Notes under the pieces: generated by a model | The model's input: the letters and a program-made list of their open reading frames with translations, nothing else | Databases searched by the model: none | What the model was told of the DNA's origin: nothing | Translations under genes and position numbers: made by a program | Shown: in pieces, positions 42,295 to 50,459 of the stretch | Numbering within the stretch: position 1 is the stretch's first letter | How the letters are laid out: every line of letters starts with the position of its first letter | DNA from: Bradyrhizobium canariense | GTDB lineage: Bacteria; Pseudomonadota; Alphaproteobacteria; Rhizobiales; Xanthobacteraceae | NCBI RefSeq assembly: GCF_018130465.1 | Contig: NZ_JAFCKJ010000006.1 | Span: 1-64,000 of the forward strand | Direction of reading: 5' to 3' | Length of the DNA stretch: 64,000 nt

Positions 42295-42324
42295 TGTATG
42301 GATGCAATATATTATTGTATGGAT
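42295..42324. promoter_or_regulatory. Direct repeats, probable MocR operator
   Basis: TGTATGGAT occurs at 42295-42303 and 42316-42324, 21 bases from start to start (two helical turns), with AT-rich sequence (ATATATTATT) between. MocR-type regulators are known to bind direct repeats in divergent promoters, and the regulator gene starts 26 bases away. Confidence 0.65.
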
Positions 42325-42348
42325 CGTTGAAAAGGAAGAGGTGTGGTC

Positions 42349-42783
42349 ATGGCGACCGGTTCAGTCTCTCTTGCAAAGGCGATGTGGCGCGGCTTTCGCG
42401 GCAAGTGCCCGAACTGCGGCGAAGGGCGTGCGTTCGGCCGTTTCCTGAAGGTGGCGGATACCTGCGACCATTGCGGCGAGGAGCTGTTTCACCAGCGCGC
42501 CGACGACTTCCCGGCCTATCTCGTGATGGTCGTCGTCGGCCATCTCGTGGTCCCCGCGATCCTCGCGGTCGAGACCGCCTATGCGCCGGCGGTCTGGCTG
42601 CAACTGGCGGTGTGGCTGCCGGTGACGCTGTTCGCTTCGCTCGCGCTGCTGCAGCCGACCAAGGGCGCCATCGTCGGGCTGCAATGGCAGATCGGCATGC
42701 ACGGTTTTGAGCCGAGCAAGCTCCGGCGCGAGGCCGGTCAGCTTGCGGCGGTCCTCGTGAAGGCGGAAACGCGCGCGGCCTGA
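42349..42783 (+). CDS. DUF983 family membrane protein with zinc ribbon
   Basis: 144 residues. The N-terminal ~50 carry two Cys pairs (GKCPNCGEGRAF, DTCDHCGEELF), a likely zinc ribbon, followed by two membrane segments (AYLVMVVVGHLVVPAILAVE, LQLAVWLPVTLFASLALL). DUF983 is common in alphaproteobacteria, often near oxidase genes; function not established. AGGAAGAGG 8 bases before the ATG. Probably under control of the divergent MocR regulator. Confidence 0.8.
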   Translation: MATGSVSLAKAMWRGFRGKCPNCGEGRAFGRFLKVADTCDHCGEELFHQRADDFPAYLVMVVVGHLVVPAILAVETAYAPAVWLQLAVWLPVTLFASLALLQPTKGAIVGLQWQIGMHGFEPSKLRREAGQLAAVLVKAETRAA

Positions 42784-42844
42784 AGCGGCCACAGCGTTTA
42801 CATCGCGCGGCCGGCCGCTACACTCCATCGTACAAACAAGAACG

Positions 42845-43570
42845 ATGGAAACGCCGATGGCCGCACGCGCAAAAACTTTCCTGCTCTGTCATGGCGCGTG
42901 GTCCGGCGGATGGGCGTGGAAGAAGATGCATCCGCTGATGGCAAAGGCCGGTCACCGCCTGATCGCGCCGACCTACACCGGGCTCGGCGAGCGCGCACAT
43001 CTGGCAGGTCCTGCGATCGACATGGAGACGCATATCCAGGACATCCTCAACGTCATCGCCTTCGAGGATCTCAGCGACATCGTGCTGCTCGGTCATAGCT
43101 ATGGCGGCATGGTCGCCACCGGCGTCGCCGATCGCGCGCGCGAGCGTGTCTCGCAACTGATCTATCTCGACGCCTTCGTGCCGCGTGACGGCCAATCGCT
43201 GTTCGATCTCCACGAGGGCGGGCGCGAGCCGATGCGCAAGGCAGCAAGCTCAGGCGACGGTTACCGCATCCCGCCGAACCCGCCGCCGCCGGATACGCCG
43301 CAGGCCGATCTGGACTGGCTCAACGCCCGCCGCGTCGCGATGCCGATCAAATGCTTCGAGGCGAGCTTGAGGCTCGAACACGGCGAGCCGGCGATGCCGC
43401 GCAGCTACATCTATTGCACCCGCATTCCGCCGGGCGACGTGTTCGGGCAGTTCGCCAAGCGCACCAAGAGCGAGGACGGCTGGCGTTACGTCGCGCTCGA
43501 CGCCAGTCATGCGCCGAACGTGACGGCGCCGGAGGCTCTGATGGGTGTGTTGGAGGAGATCGTCGGATAG
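42845..43570 (+). CDS. Alpha/beta hydrolase (EstC/pyrethroid-esterase-like)
   Basis: 241 residues. Oxyanion region FLLCHGAWSGGWAWKKMHPL, nucleophile elbow VLLGHSYGGMVATG, acid in YLDAFVPRDG or a later Asp, and catalytic His near the end in ALDASHAPNVTAPEAL. This matches the salicylate esterase/EstC subgroup. Natural substrate unknown. Two in-frame ATGs (42845, 42857) are possible starts. No signal peptide. Confidence 0.85.
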   Translation: METPMAARAKTFLLCHGAWSGGWAWKKMHPLMAKAGHRLIAPTYTGLGERAHLAGPAIDMETHIQDILNVIAFEDLSDIVLLGHSYGGMVATGVADRARERVSQLIYLDAFVPRDGQSLFDLHEGGREPMRKAASSGDGYRIPPNPPPPDTPQADLDWLNARRVAMPIKCFEASLRLEHGEPAMPRSYIYCTRIPPGDVFGQFAKRTKSEDGWRYVALDASHAPNVTAPEALMGVLEEIVG

Positions 43571-43584
43571 AGAGCCAAAATGGT

Positions 43585-43616
43585 GAGGGGCCCGATGCGT
43601 TAACACCGAGCCCCTC
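43585..43616 (-). terminator. Hairpin downstream of rnpB
   Basis: GAGGGGC and GCCCCTC form a 7-bp stem with a long loop, located 10 bases after the 3' end of rnpB on the minus strand. ACCATTTTGG follows on that strand. It also lies after the hydrolase stop on the plus strand, so it may act in both directions. Confidence 0.45.
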
Positions 43617-43625
43617 GTTGCAAGA

Positions 43626-44052
43626 TATCAGCCGGCCTGTAAGCCGGGTTCTGTAAGGCACCGTCCGCTTGCGCGCACGATACGTGACGGCCATTCCTCT
43701 GGGACCATGTTTGCACATGGCCTCGAGCAACCTACCCGGACGGCGGGCCTGACATCGCCCCGCGGCGTTATCGCTTTCGCGAACAGCCCGCTACGCCGTC
43801 CCTATTCGGTTTTGCTCCCGGTGGGGTTTACCATGCCGGCTCCGTTGCCGCAGCCGCGGTGCGCTCTTACCGCACCTTTTCACCCTTACCCTGCGAAGCC
43901 CGAAGGCGAAGCAGGGCGGTTCGTTCTCTGTGGCACTTTCCCTGGGGTCGCCCCCGCCGGACGTTATCCGGCACCGTATGTCAAGGGAGCCCGGACTTTC
44001 CTCCCCGGCGGCCTTTCGGCACTTGCCGGAGCGGCCGTCCGGCCGACTGACG
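43626..44052 (-). ncRNA. rnpB: RNase P RNA (class A)
   Basis: On the minus strand the conserved core GGGGAGGAAAGTCCGGGCTCC is found near the 5' end, and the 3' end reads GAACCCGGCTTACAGGCC. The P1 helix closes: CAGTCGGCC at the 5' end pairs with GGCCGGCTG at the 3' end, which sets the borders to within a few bases. About 427 nt, normal for an alphaproteobacterial class A RNA. It processes tRNA 5' ends with RnpA. Short ORFs on the plus strand here are not genes. Confidence 0.95.
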
Positions 44053-44199
44053 GCCTACGCATGGAGCATTTGTGTCGGTTCCGCAAGCCGATATCGCCAT
44101 GCACGGTTCGCCCGAAATAATTTATCCTGAAGATGTCGTTGGGAGCGTGTCCCGTTCGACTGGATGTCGGCGATCCAGCCGTGCAACAGGAGTTAAGCG

Positions 44200-44553
44200 A
44201 TGCAGTATTTGCTGATGATCTACCAGAACGAAGCCGAGTACGCGAATATGCGTCCGGCGGCCGGCCAGCAGATGACGGCGGAATATCAGACCTTCACGCA
44301 AGGCATCATCCAGAACGGCAATTTCAAGGCCGGCGACCGTTTACAGCCGACCACGACCGCGACGACCGTGCGCGTGCGCGATGGCAAGACGCTGACGACC
44401 GACGGCCCGTTTGCCGAAACGCGCGAGCAACTCGGCGGCTATTATCTCGTGGAGGCCAAGGATCTCGATACTGCGATCGAGATCGCGTCGCGGATTCCGT
44501 CGGCGCGCATCGGCTCGATCGAGGTGCGGCCGATCTGGGTCTACGACAAGTGA
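44200..44553 (+). CDS. DGPF/YCII-related protein, partner of ECF42 sigma factor
   Basis: 117 residues of the YCII-like DGPF group: MQYLLMIYQNEAEY at the start, then LTTDGPFAETREQLGGYYLV with the signature Asp-Gly-Pro-Phe, and DTAIEIASRIPSARIGSIEV at the end. ECF42 sigma factors are found next to such genes and control them. AGGAG before the ATG. The sigma gene follows after 22 bases. Confidence 0.88.
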   Translation: MQYLLMIYQNEAEYANMRPAAGQQMTAEYQTFTQGIIQNGNFKAGDRLQPTTTATTVRVRDGKTLTTDGPFAETREQLGGYYLVEAKDLDTAIEIASRIPSARIGSIEVRPIWVYDK

Positions 44554-44575
44554 TGGCGCAGCCGCGCATCGGCGC

Positions 44576-45808
44576 ATGACACTGTCCGAGATCGACAAGA
44601 TCTTCCGCGACGAGGCGGGGCGGGCGCTGGCCACGCTGATCCGCCTCGTCGGCGATTTCGATCTCGCCGAGGACGCGCTCCAGGACGCGTTTGCGGTGGC
44701 ACTCGAGCGCTGGCCGGCGTGCGAGGTCCCCGACAATCCACGCGCCTGGCTGGTCAATGTCGCCAAGCACAAGGCGATCGACCGTATCAGGCGCCAGGCC
44801 GCCTTCCGCGGCAAGCAGCAGGCGCTCGTGCACGAGCTCGAGCTGAACGCGCAAGCGCCCAGCGAGCCGCCGGCGATGCTCGACGACGACATGCTGCGGC
44901 TGATCTTCACCTGCTGTCATCCCGCGTTCGCGCCCGAGGTCCAGGTCGCGCTGACGCTGCGCACGGTCTGCGGGCTCTCTACGGCGCAGGTCGCGCGCGC
45001 CTTCCTCGTCACCGAGGAGGCGATGGGGCAGCGTCTCGTCCGCGCCAAGCAGAAGATAAGGCTCGCCGGCATTCCCTATGAGGTCCCCGAGCGCGACACG
45101 CTGGTGCCACGGCTCGACGGTGTGCTTGCCGTGATCTACCTCGTCTTCACCGAAGGCTATGTGGCGACGTCGGGTGCGGATTTGATGCGGCCCGATCTTG
45201 CGGCCGAGGCGATCCGGCTTGGCCGTTTGCTCGACCGGCTGCTGCCCGATCGCGCCGGGATCAAGGGCCTGCTGGCGCTGATGTTGCTGCACGATGCGCG
45301 CCGCGCCGGGCGCCAGACCGCCGCGGGCGACATCGTGCTGCTGGAAGAGCAAGATCGTTCGCGGTGGGACCGTGCACAGATCGAGGAGGGTCTGCGTCTG
45401 GTGGACGACGCACTGCGCGTGCCCGGCCGGCCGCAGCCCTATGGAGTACAAGCCGCGATCGCTGCGCTGCATGCGCGTGCGCCGAGCTATGAGCAGACAG
45501 ACTGGCCGCAGATTGCCGGGCTCTACGAGGTCCTGCTGCGCATCACCCCCTCGCCGGTGGTTGAGCTCAACCACGCAGCGGCAGTGTCGATGGTCGATGG
45601 GCCGGCACGTGCGCTCGATCTCGTGGATGCGACCGCCGCACGCGGCGGGCTTCATGGCTACGAGCTGTTGCCAGCGGTGCGGGCGGATCTATTGCGGCGG
45701 CTCGGCCGGAAGGAGGAGGCGCGCGAGGCCTATCGCGCTGCGACGGAGGCGACGCAGTTGGAGCCGTTGCGGAGGCTTTACGCGCGAAGGATGAGCGAGA
45801 TGGAGTAG
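44576..45808 (+). CDS. ECF sigma factor, ECF42-like, with C-terminal TPR-like extension
   Basis: 410 residues, much longer than classical ECF factors (~190). Region 2 (ATLIRLVGDFDLAEDALQDA) and region 4 (VCGLSTAQVARAFLVTEEAMGQRLVRAK) are in the first ~165 residues. The rest (VPERDTLVPRLDGVLAVIYL to the end) is the DUF6596/TPR-like helical extension of ECF42, known to affect activity. There is no anti-sigma gene, as usual for the group. The target is probably the DGPF gene upstream. ATG 44576 is chosen; the frame is open further upstream but overlaps the DGPF gene. Confidence 0.88.
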   Translation: MTLSEIDKIFRDEAGRALATLIRLVGDFDLAEDALQDAFAVALERWPACEVPDNPRAWLVNVAKHKAIDRIRRQAAFRGKQQALVHELELNAQAPSEPPAMLDDDMLRLIFTCCHPAFAPEVQVALTLRTVCGLSTAQVARAFLVTEEAMGQRLVRAKQKIRLAGIPYEVPERDTLVPRLDGVLAVIYLVFTEGYVATSGADLMRPDLAAEAIRLGRLLDRLLPDRAGIKGLLALMLLHDARRAGRQTAAGDIVLLEEQDRSRWDRAQIEEGLRLVDDALRVPGRPQPYGVQAAIAALHARAPSYEQTDWPQIAGLYEVLLRITPSPVVELNHAAAVSMVDGPARALDLVDATAARGGLHGYELLPAVRADLLRRLGRKEEAREAYRAATEATQLEPLRRLYARRMSEME

Positions 45809-45824
45809 CTGCCGCCACGCACTC

Positions 45825-45911
45825 CGTCATTGCGAGGAGCACTTGCGACGAAGAAATCCAGACTATCTCCACGGTGGCAGTCTGGATTGTTTCGCTGCGC
45901 TCGCAATGACG
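45825..45911. repeat. REP-like palindrome, family A, copy 3 (degenerate)
   Basis: CCGTCATTGCGAGGAGCACT on the left and CGCTGCGCTCGCAATGACGG on the right, with more mismatches between the arms than in the other copies. Lies between the sigma factor and the amidase genes, which converge here. Confidence 0.8.
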
Positions 45912-45932
45912 GTGGAGTGCGCGGCTACGCCG

Positions 45933-46796
45933 TCACTTCGAGGCGACCGCCGTCGCCTCCGCCGGCAAGCTCCCCAGCAGCGCCTGCAAGGTCGACAGCG
46001 TCGAGTGATCCGCGACCCCATCCAGTCGCGCCGGGCGGAAATGGCGCTGGAACGCGGTGACGACTTCCATGGTCGCGGCGTCGTATTTGCCGGTCAGGGG
46101 AACGCCGTAGCCGTATCTGGCGAGCGCCTGCTGCAGGCTCAAGACCTCGTCGCTGATGGTGCCGAGCATCAGGCTCTCGCCGCGCACGACCGGCGCGGGC
46201 GTGACCCAGTGGCCGACACCGGAATTCGCCAGCGAATGCCACGGAAATTTTTCGCCGGGATCTTTCTTGCGCGCGGGCGCCACGTCGGAATGGCCGAGCA
46301 CCCGGTGCGCGGGTACCTTGCGGCGGAGCATGATGCCGCGGCACAGCGCGATCACGGCGGCGATCTGGCGCAGCGGATACTCCGGATAGCCCCAGTCGTG
46401 ACCGCGATTGACGATCTCGATCCCGATCGAGCAGGAGTTGACGTCATCCTCGCCGGCCCAGGCGGACACGCCGGCATGCCAGGCGCGCCTGGCCTCCGGC
46501 ACGCATTGCACGATGCGGCCGTCTTCCAGCACGACATAGTGTGCCGACACCTCGGTGCCCGCGGAACAAAGCCGCGCCAGCGCACCTTCGACGTCGGGCA
46601 TGCCGGTGTAATGCAGCACGATCATATCGGGCTGCCGGCCCTTGTTGCGGTCGCCATGGTTCGGTGAGGGGATGATGTCGGAGACGATCGAGGAATCCGG
46701 CTCGAACGTCCGCATGTTCGCGGCGGCCTTGGGAACCGGGAGAACACGTTGACGTTTCGAATCAGATCCAGACGGCGTGGACGAACCGGACGACAT
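45933..46796 (-). CDS. N-acetylmuramoyl-L-alanine amidase (AmiD-like) with PG-binding domain
   Basis: 287 residues. Amidase_2 domain with zinc ligands in MIVLHYTGMPD, RRAWHAGVSAWAG and HRVLGHSDVAPARKKDPGEK; substrate loop GIEIVNRGHDWGYPEYP. The C-terminal ~70 residues are a peptidoglycan-binding domain 1 (LSLQQALARYGYGVPLTGKY). It cleaves the bond between MurNAc and L-Ala, in turnover or recycling. No signal peptide is evident from either start (46796, or ATG at 46715 starting MRTFEP), so it could be cytoplasmic like AmpD. Upstream on the other strand is the dcw promoter region. Confidence 0.88.
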   Translation of the reverse strand: MSSGSSTPSGSDSKRQRVLPVPKAAANMRTFEPDSSIVSDIIPSPNHGDRNKGRQPDMIVLHYTGMPDVEGALARLCSAGTEVSAHYVVLEDGRIVQCVPEARRAWHAGVSAWAGEDDVNSCSIGIEIVNRGHDWGYPEYPLRQIAAVIALCRGIMLRRKVPAHRVLGHSDVAPARKKDPGEKFPWHSLANSGVGHWVTPAPVVRGESLMLGTISDEVLSLQQALARYGYGVPLTGKYDAATMEVVTAFQRHFRPARLDGVADHSTLSTLQALLGSLPAEATAVASK

Positions 46797-46837
46797 AAAC
46801 AGCTCGCGACAGACAGAGAGTGGGCGAAGCCCTCCTC

Positions 46838-46854
46838 TTTACCATTCCTTTACC
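46838..46854. promoter_or_regulatory. TTTACC-N5-TTTACC element upstream of the dcw cluster
   Basis: TTTACC at 46838-46843 and 46849-46854; equivalently TTTA-N7-TTTA, one base per half from the CtrA consensus TTAA-N7-TTAA. It is 401 bases before rsmH. The same element is upstream of ftsQ. Further TTAACG half-sites lie downstream (near 46883 and 46973). The 46797-47238 gap otherwise holds only a small ORF. Confidence 0.45.
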
Positions 46855-46996
46855 GTCCACCGTGCGCAATCGGGGGACGGGGTTAACGGACGCATTTTGG
46901 CGCATGTGTGTGGATGAAGCATCACCGCCGCGACCGCTTTTCGACTTGTCGCGAGCCGATCAACGCTTTCTTAACGCTAAGGGCCGTTACTGAGAG

Positions 46997-47242
46997 ATGG
47001 AGAGCCGACCCGCGTCCGGAGGCGGCCAAAGCGTATTTTGGCTCGAAATCCCATGGCTGCCCGACAAATTCCACTGGGAACACTGGGTTGGCGGCTCAGG
47101 GGCACCGGGCTGGGTAACCATGTTGGACGGGGGTTGGGTCGTGGAACCGCCGCGACGCGGAATCATTCGAGGCGTTATGAGCTTGTTCGTCCCCGATCGC
47201 ACCCGGGAGTCGGGCGGGGCGCTCGGCAGGCTTGGCGCATGA
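46997..47242 (+). CDS. Possible 81-residue Trp-rich ORF coupled to rsmH
   Basis: Open frame from ATG to a TGA that overlaps the rsmH start (ATGA), as if coupled. Seven tryptophans, five of them in one stretch ([20 protein letters not shown]). No recognised family; it is not MraZ, which would be expected at this place in many bacteria. Third-position GC looks lower than in the neighbouring dcw genes, and the ribosome site is weak, so it may be only leader RNA. Confidence 0.3.
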   Translation: MESRPASGGGQSVFWLEIPWLPDKFHWEHWVGGSGAPGWVTMLDGGWVVEPPRRGIIRGVMSLFVPDRTRESGGALGRLGA

Positions 47243-48228
47243 GCTCGGCTCCGCACATCCCCGTTCTTGGCCGTGAGGCCATCGACCACCTCGCCCCGCG
47301 CGAAGGCGGCCTCTATATCGACGCGACCTTTGGTGCCGGCGGCTACAGCCGTGCGATTCTGGACGTGCCCGGAACCCGCCTGATCGCGATCGACCGCGAC
47401 CGCACCGCGATCGCAGGCGGTGCCGAACTGGTCGAACGCTCCGCGGGCCGGCTGACGCTCGTTGAAGATCGCTTCTCCAACCTCGCCGAGGTCTGCGCGG
47501 CACAAGGTGTCGATGGCGTCGACGGCGTCGTGATGGACGTCGGGGTGTCCTCGATGCAGCTCGACCAGGCCGCCCGCGGCTTCTCGTTCCGCCTCGACGG
47601 TCCGCTCGACATGCGGATGGGGCAGGCAGGCCCGACTGCGGCCGACATCGTCGCGCGCGCGTCGGAAGGCGATCTTGCCGACATCATCTATCTTTTCGGC
47701 GAAGAGCGGCATTCGCGCCGCATCGCCCGCGCCGTCGTCGCGGACCGTCAGGAGACACCGTTCACGACCACGCGCGCGCTCGCCGATCTCGTCGGCAGGG
47801 TGGTTCGTTCCAAGCCTGGCGATATTCATCCGGCGACGCGGACGTTCCAGGCCCTGCGCATCTTCGTCAACGAAGAGCTCGAGGAACTCCAGAGCGCGCT
47901 CATCGCGGCCGAGCGTGTGCTCAAGCCCGGTGGTCGCCTCGTGGTCGTCTCGTTCCATTCGCTGGAAGACCGCATCGTCAAGAATTTCCTCGCCGAGCGC
48001 AGCAAGACGGGTGGCGGCTCACGCCATCTGCCGGAAGTGTCGCAGGCGGTGCCGAGCTTCCAGCTGCTGACGCGGCGGCCGGTGATCGCAGGCGAGGACG
48101 AAGTCGCGCATAACCCGCGCGCGCGATCTGCAAAACTGCGCGCCGCCGAGCGCACCTCGGCGCCTGCGCATGACGATCGCGAGCAATCGTCCTGGCCAAA
48201 ACTCTCCGACGTCATGAGAGGTGGCTAG
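47239..48228 (+). CDS. rsmH: 16S rRNA (cytosine1402-N4)-methyltransferase RsmH
   Basis: 329 residues. First gene of the dcw cluster seen here. SAM site motif [14 protein letters not shown] (GGHS in many homologues, GGYS here), [20 protein letters not shown], and the family block [20 protein letters not shown] followed by [20 protein letters not shown]. It methylates C1402 of 16S rRNA. The start [14 protein letters not shown] matches homologues; the frame is open upstream to 47038 without homology. Three bases separate it from ftsL. Confidence 0.95.
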   Translation: MSSAPHIPVLGREAIDHLAPREGGLYIDATFGAGGYSRAILDVPGTRLIAIDRDRTAIAGGAELVERSAGRLTLVEDRFSNLAEVCAAQGVDGVDGVVMDVGVSSMQLDQAARGFSFRLDGPLDMRMGQAGPTAADIVARASEGDLADIIYLFGEERHSRRIARAVVADRQETPFTTTRALADLVGRVVRSKPGDIHPATRTFQALRIFVNEELEELQSALIAAERVLKPGGRLVVVSFHSLEDRIVKNFLAERSKTGGGSRHLPEVSQAVPSFQLLTRRPVIAGEDEVAHNPRARSAKLRAAERTSAPAHDDREQSSWPKLSDVMRGG

Positions 48229-48231
48229 CGC

Positions 48232-48624
48232 ATGCGCTTCATCCACCTCCTCGTCATCGGCGCGCTGATCTTCGCGGCGGCCTATGTCTACCGGATCAAG
48301 ATGGACTCCACGGCGCGCACCGAAAAGGTGCTGCGGCTGCATGCGGAAATCCGCGAGCAGCGCGATGCGATCGCGGCGCTGCGCTCCGAATGGGCCAAGC
48401 TCGATGCGCCCCTGCGCCTGCAAGGCCTGTCCGACCGGCATCTGCAGCTCAAGCCGGTCAACGGCACGCAATATGATTCACTGAAGAATTTGCCCGAGCG
48501 TCCGCCGCGGATGTTCAGGCCGGGCGAGCCCGATCCGATCGGGGCCATGCTCAACACCATCGAAGCCGCGAGCGATCCCGACAATGTGACGGGCTCCGTG
48601 CCTCACCCCGAGGACAAGCAATGA
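48232..48624 (+). CDS. ftsL: Cell division protein FtsL-like
   Basis: 130 residues. One membrane segment near the start (FIHLLVIGALIFAAAYVYRI), then a coiled-coil (RTEKVLRLHAEIREQRDAIA) of the FtsL type, and a Pro-rich tail. FtsL forms a complex with FtsB and FtsQ and activates FtsWI at the septum. Identification rests on topology and place between rsmH and ftsI, since FtsL diverges fast. Its stop overlaps the ftsI start (ATGA). Confidence 0.85.
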   Translation: MRFIHLLVIGALIFAAAYVYRIKMDSTARTEKVLRLHAEIREQRDAIAALRSEWAKLDAPLRLQGLSDRHLQLKPVNGTQYDSLKNLPERPPRMFRPGEPDPIGAMLNTIEAASDPDNVTGSVPHPEDKQ

Positions 48625-50375
48625 ATGCTGTGACCCCGGCCAAACCTGCAGAAAAGCCGACTGAGCCTTGGCGGCAGCGGCTGATCCGCAGCCTGCTGTA
48701 CGGGCGCAACGTCGATCGCGCGGCGAAGGCACGGGCGCGGGTCGGCCTGGCGATGCTGGCCTTCGGCGCGGTCTATGCCCTGATCGGTGGACGGCTCGTG
48801 ATGTTCGCGATCGGCGCCGACGCCCACGGCGCGCGCCGCGCCGCGGCGCAGGAGGTGGTCGCGACCGCGCGGCCCGACATCGTCGATCGCAACGGCGCGA
48901 TCCTCGCGACCGACGTCAAGGCGTCGAGCCTGTTCGGCGAGCCACGCCGCATCATCGACAAGGACGAGGCGATCGAGCTTCTGACCGCCACCGTGCCTGA
49001 CCTCGACGAGGCCGAGGTGCGCGAGCGCCTGAAGACGCGCAAGGGCTTCGTCTGGCTCAAGCGCGAAATTACGGCGAAGCAGCAGCAGGATATCCACAAG
49101 CTCGGCATTCCCGGCATCGGCTTCCTGCGCGAGAACAAGCGCGTCTATCCGACCGGCAACGAGGTCGCCCACCTCATCGGTCTCGTCAACATCGACAACC
49201 AGGGCATCGCCGGCATGGAGAAGTGGCTCGACAATCAAGGGCTCGCCGATCTCCACCGCGCGGGCTTTGCCACCGACCGGCTGCAAAAACCGATCGAGCT
49301 CTCGGTCGATCTGCGCGTCGAGCACGCACTGCGTGACGAACTCCTGAAGGCCAAGGAGAAATACCACACCAAGGCCGCCTCCGGCATCGTCTCCAACGTC
49401 AAGACTGGCGAGATCGTGGCGATGGTCTCCCTTCCGGACTTCGATCCCAACAGCCCGAAGGAAGCGCACGACCCCGACCGTATCAACCGCCTGACCACCG
49501 GCGTCTACGAGATGGGCTCGACCTTCAAGGCGTTCACGCTGGCGATGGCGCTCGATTCCGGCAAGATCAACCTGAACTCGATGTGGGATGCGCGCGGAAA
49601 CCTGCACTACGGCAAGTTCACCATCCACGACAGTCATTCGCTCGGACGCTTCATCAACACCAAGGAAGTGTTCACGTTCTCGTCCAACATCGGCGCCGCC
49701 CGGATCGCGCTCGGACAGGGCGTCGAGGCCCACAAGGCATTCCTCGCCAAGATGGGCCAGCTGACGCGGCTGCGCACCGAGCTGCCGGAAAGCGCGGCTC
49801 CGCTGATCCCTCGTCGCTGGGGCGAGCTGAACACGGTGACCATCGCGTTCGGCCAGGGCATGTCGGTGGCGCCGCTGCAGGCGGTGATGGGCATCAACGC
49901 GCTGGTGAACGGCGGCTATTTGATTCCGCCGACCTTCATGAAACGCAGCGAGTCCGAAGCGGCGGCGATGGCCAAGCGCGTCGTCAAGACGGAGACCAGC
50001 GACAAGATGCGGTTCCTGATGCGGCTCAATGCCGAAATCGGCACTGCCAAGACCGCCGACGTCAAGGGTTACTACGTCGGCGGCAAGACCGGCACGTCCG
50101 AGAAGGTCATCAACGGCCGCTACGCCAAGAAGCGGGTGCTCAACTCCTTCACCGCGATCATGCCCTGCGACGATCCGAAATATCAGATCCTGATCATGCT
50201 GGACGAGCCCCAGGCGATTCCCGAAACGAAGGGCTTCATCACCTCGGGCTGGAACGCGGTGCCGACCGGCGGCAAGGTGATCGAGCGGATCGCGCCGCTT
50301 TTGGGCGTCGAGCCGCGGTTTGACCTGCCGCCGTCCGAGCGCCTTATTCTTGCAGCATCCAGGACAACCCAGTAA
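48621..50375 (+). CDS. ftsI: Septal peptidoglycan transpeptidase FtsI (PBP3)
   Basis: 584 residues, class B PBP. Short cytoplasmic tail, membrane segment (GLAMLAFGAVYALIGGRLVMF), pedestal domain (RPDIVDRNGAILATDVKASS), and transpeptidase domain with the three active-site motifs: SxxK in EMGSTFKAFTLAMA, SxN in TFSSNIGAARIAL, and KTG in VGGKTGTSEKV. It cross-links septal glycan strands with FtsW. Coupled to ftsL. Confidence 0.97.
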   Translation: MNAVTPAKPAEKPTEPWRQRLIRSLLYGRNVDRAAKARARVGLAMLAFGAVYALIGGRLVMFAIGADAHGARRAAAQEVVATARPDIVDRNGAILATDVKASSLFGEPRRIIDKDEAIELLTATVPDLDEAEVRERLKTRKGFVWLKREITAKQQQDIHKLGIPGIGFLRENKRVYPTGNEVAHLIGLVNIDNQGIAGMEKWLDNQGLADLHRAGFATDRLQKPIELSVDLRVEHALRDELLKAKEKYHTKAASGIVSNVKTGEIVAMVSLPDFDPNSPKEAHDPDRINRLTTGVYEMGSTFKAFTLAMALDSGKINLNSMWDARGNLHYGKFTIHDSHSLGRFINTKEVFTFSSNIGAARIALGQGVEAHKAFLAKMGQLTRLRTELPESAAPLIPRRWGELNTVTIAFGQGMSVAPLQAVMGINALVNGGYLIPPTFMKRSESEAAAMAKRVVKTETSDKMRFLMRLNAEIGTAKTADVKGYYVGGKTGTSEKVINGRYAKKRVLNSFTAIMPCDDPKYQILIMLDEPQAIPETKGFITSGWNAVPTGGKVIERIAPLLGVEPRFDLPPSERLILAASRTTQ

Positions 50376-50459
50376 TCAACCGGGTGGGCCGTTACCGCTG
50401 CTGAGTCGGGGCTTTTCCGAAGATTCGGTGTTCCGGCGCGGCATGTCGACTGGAAGACC

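Noticed and set aside
43707-44120. 137-codon plus-strand frame (and shorter ones) at 43.7-44.1 kb
   Set aside because: It lies across the RNase P RNA gene, whose conserved core and P1 pairing are clear on the other strand.
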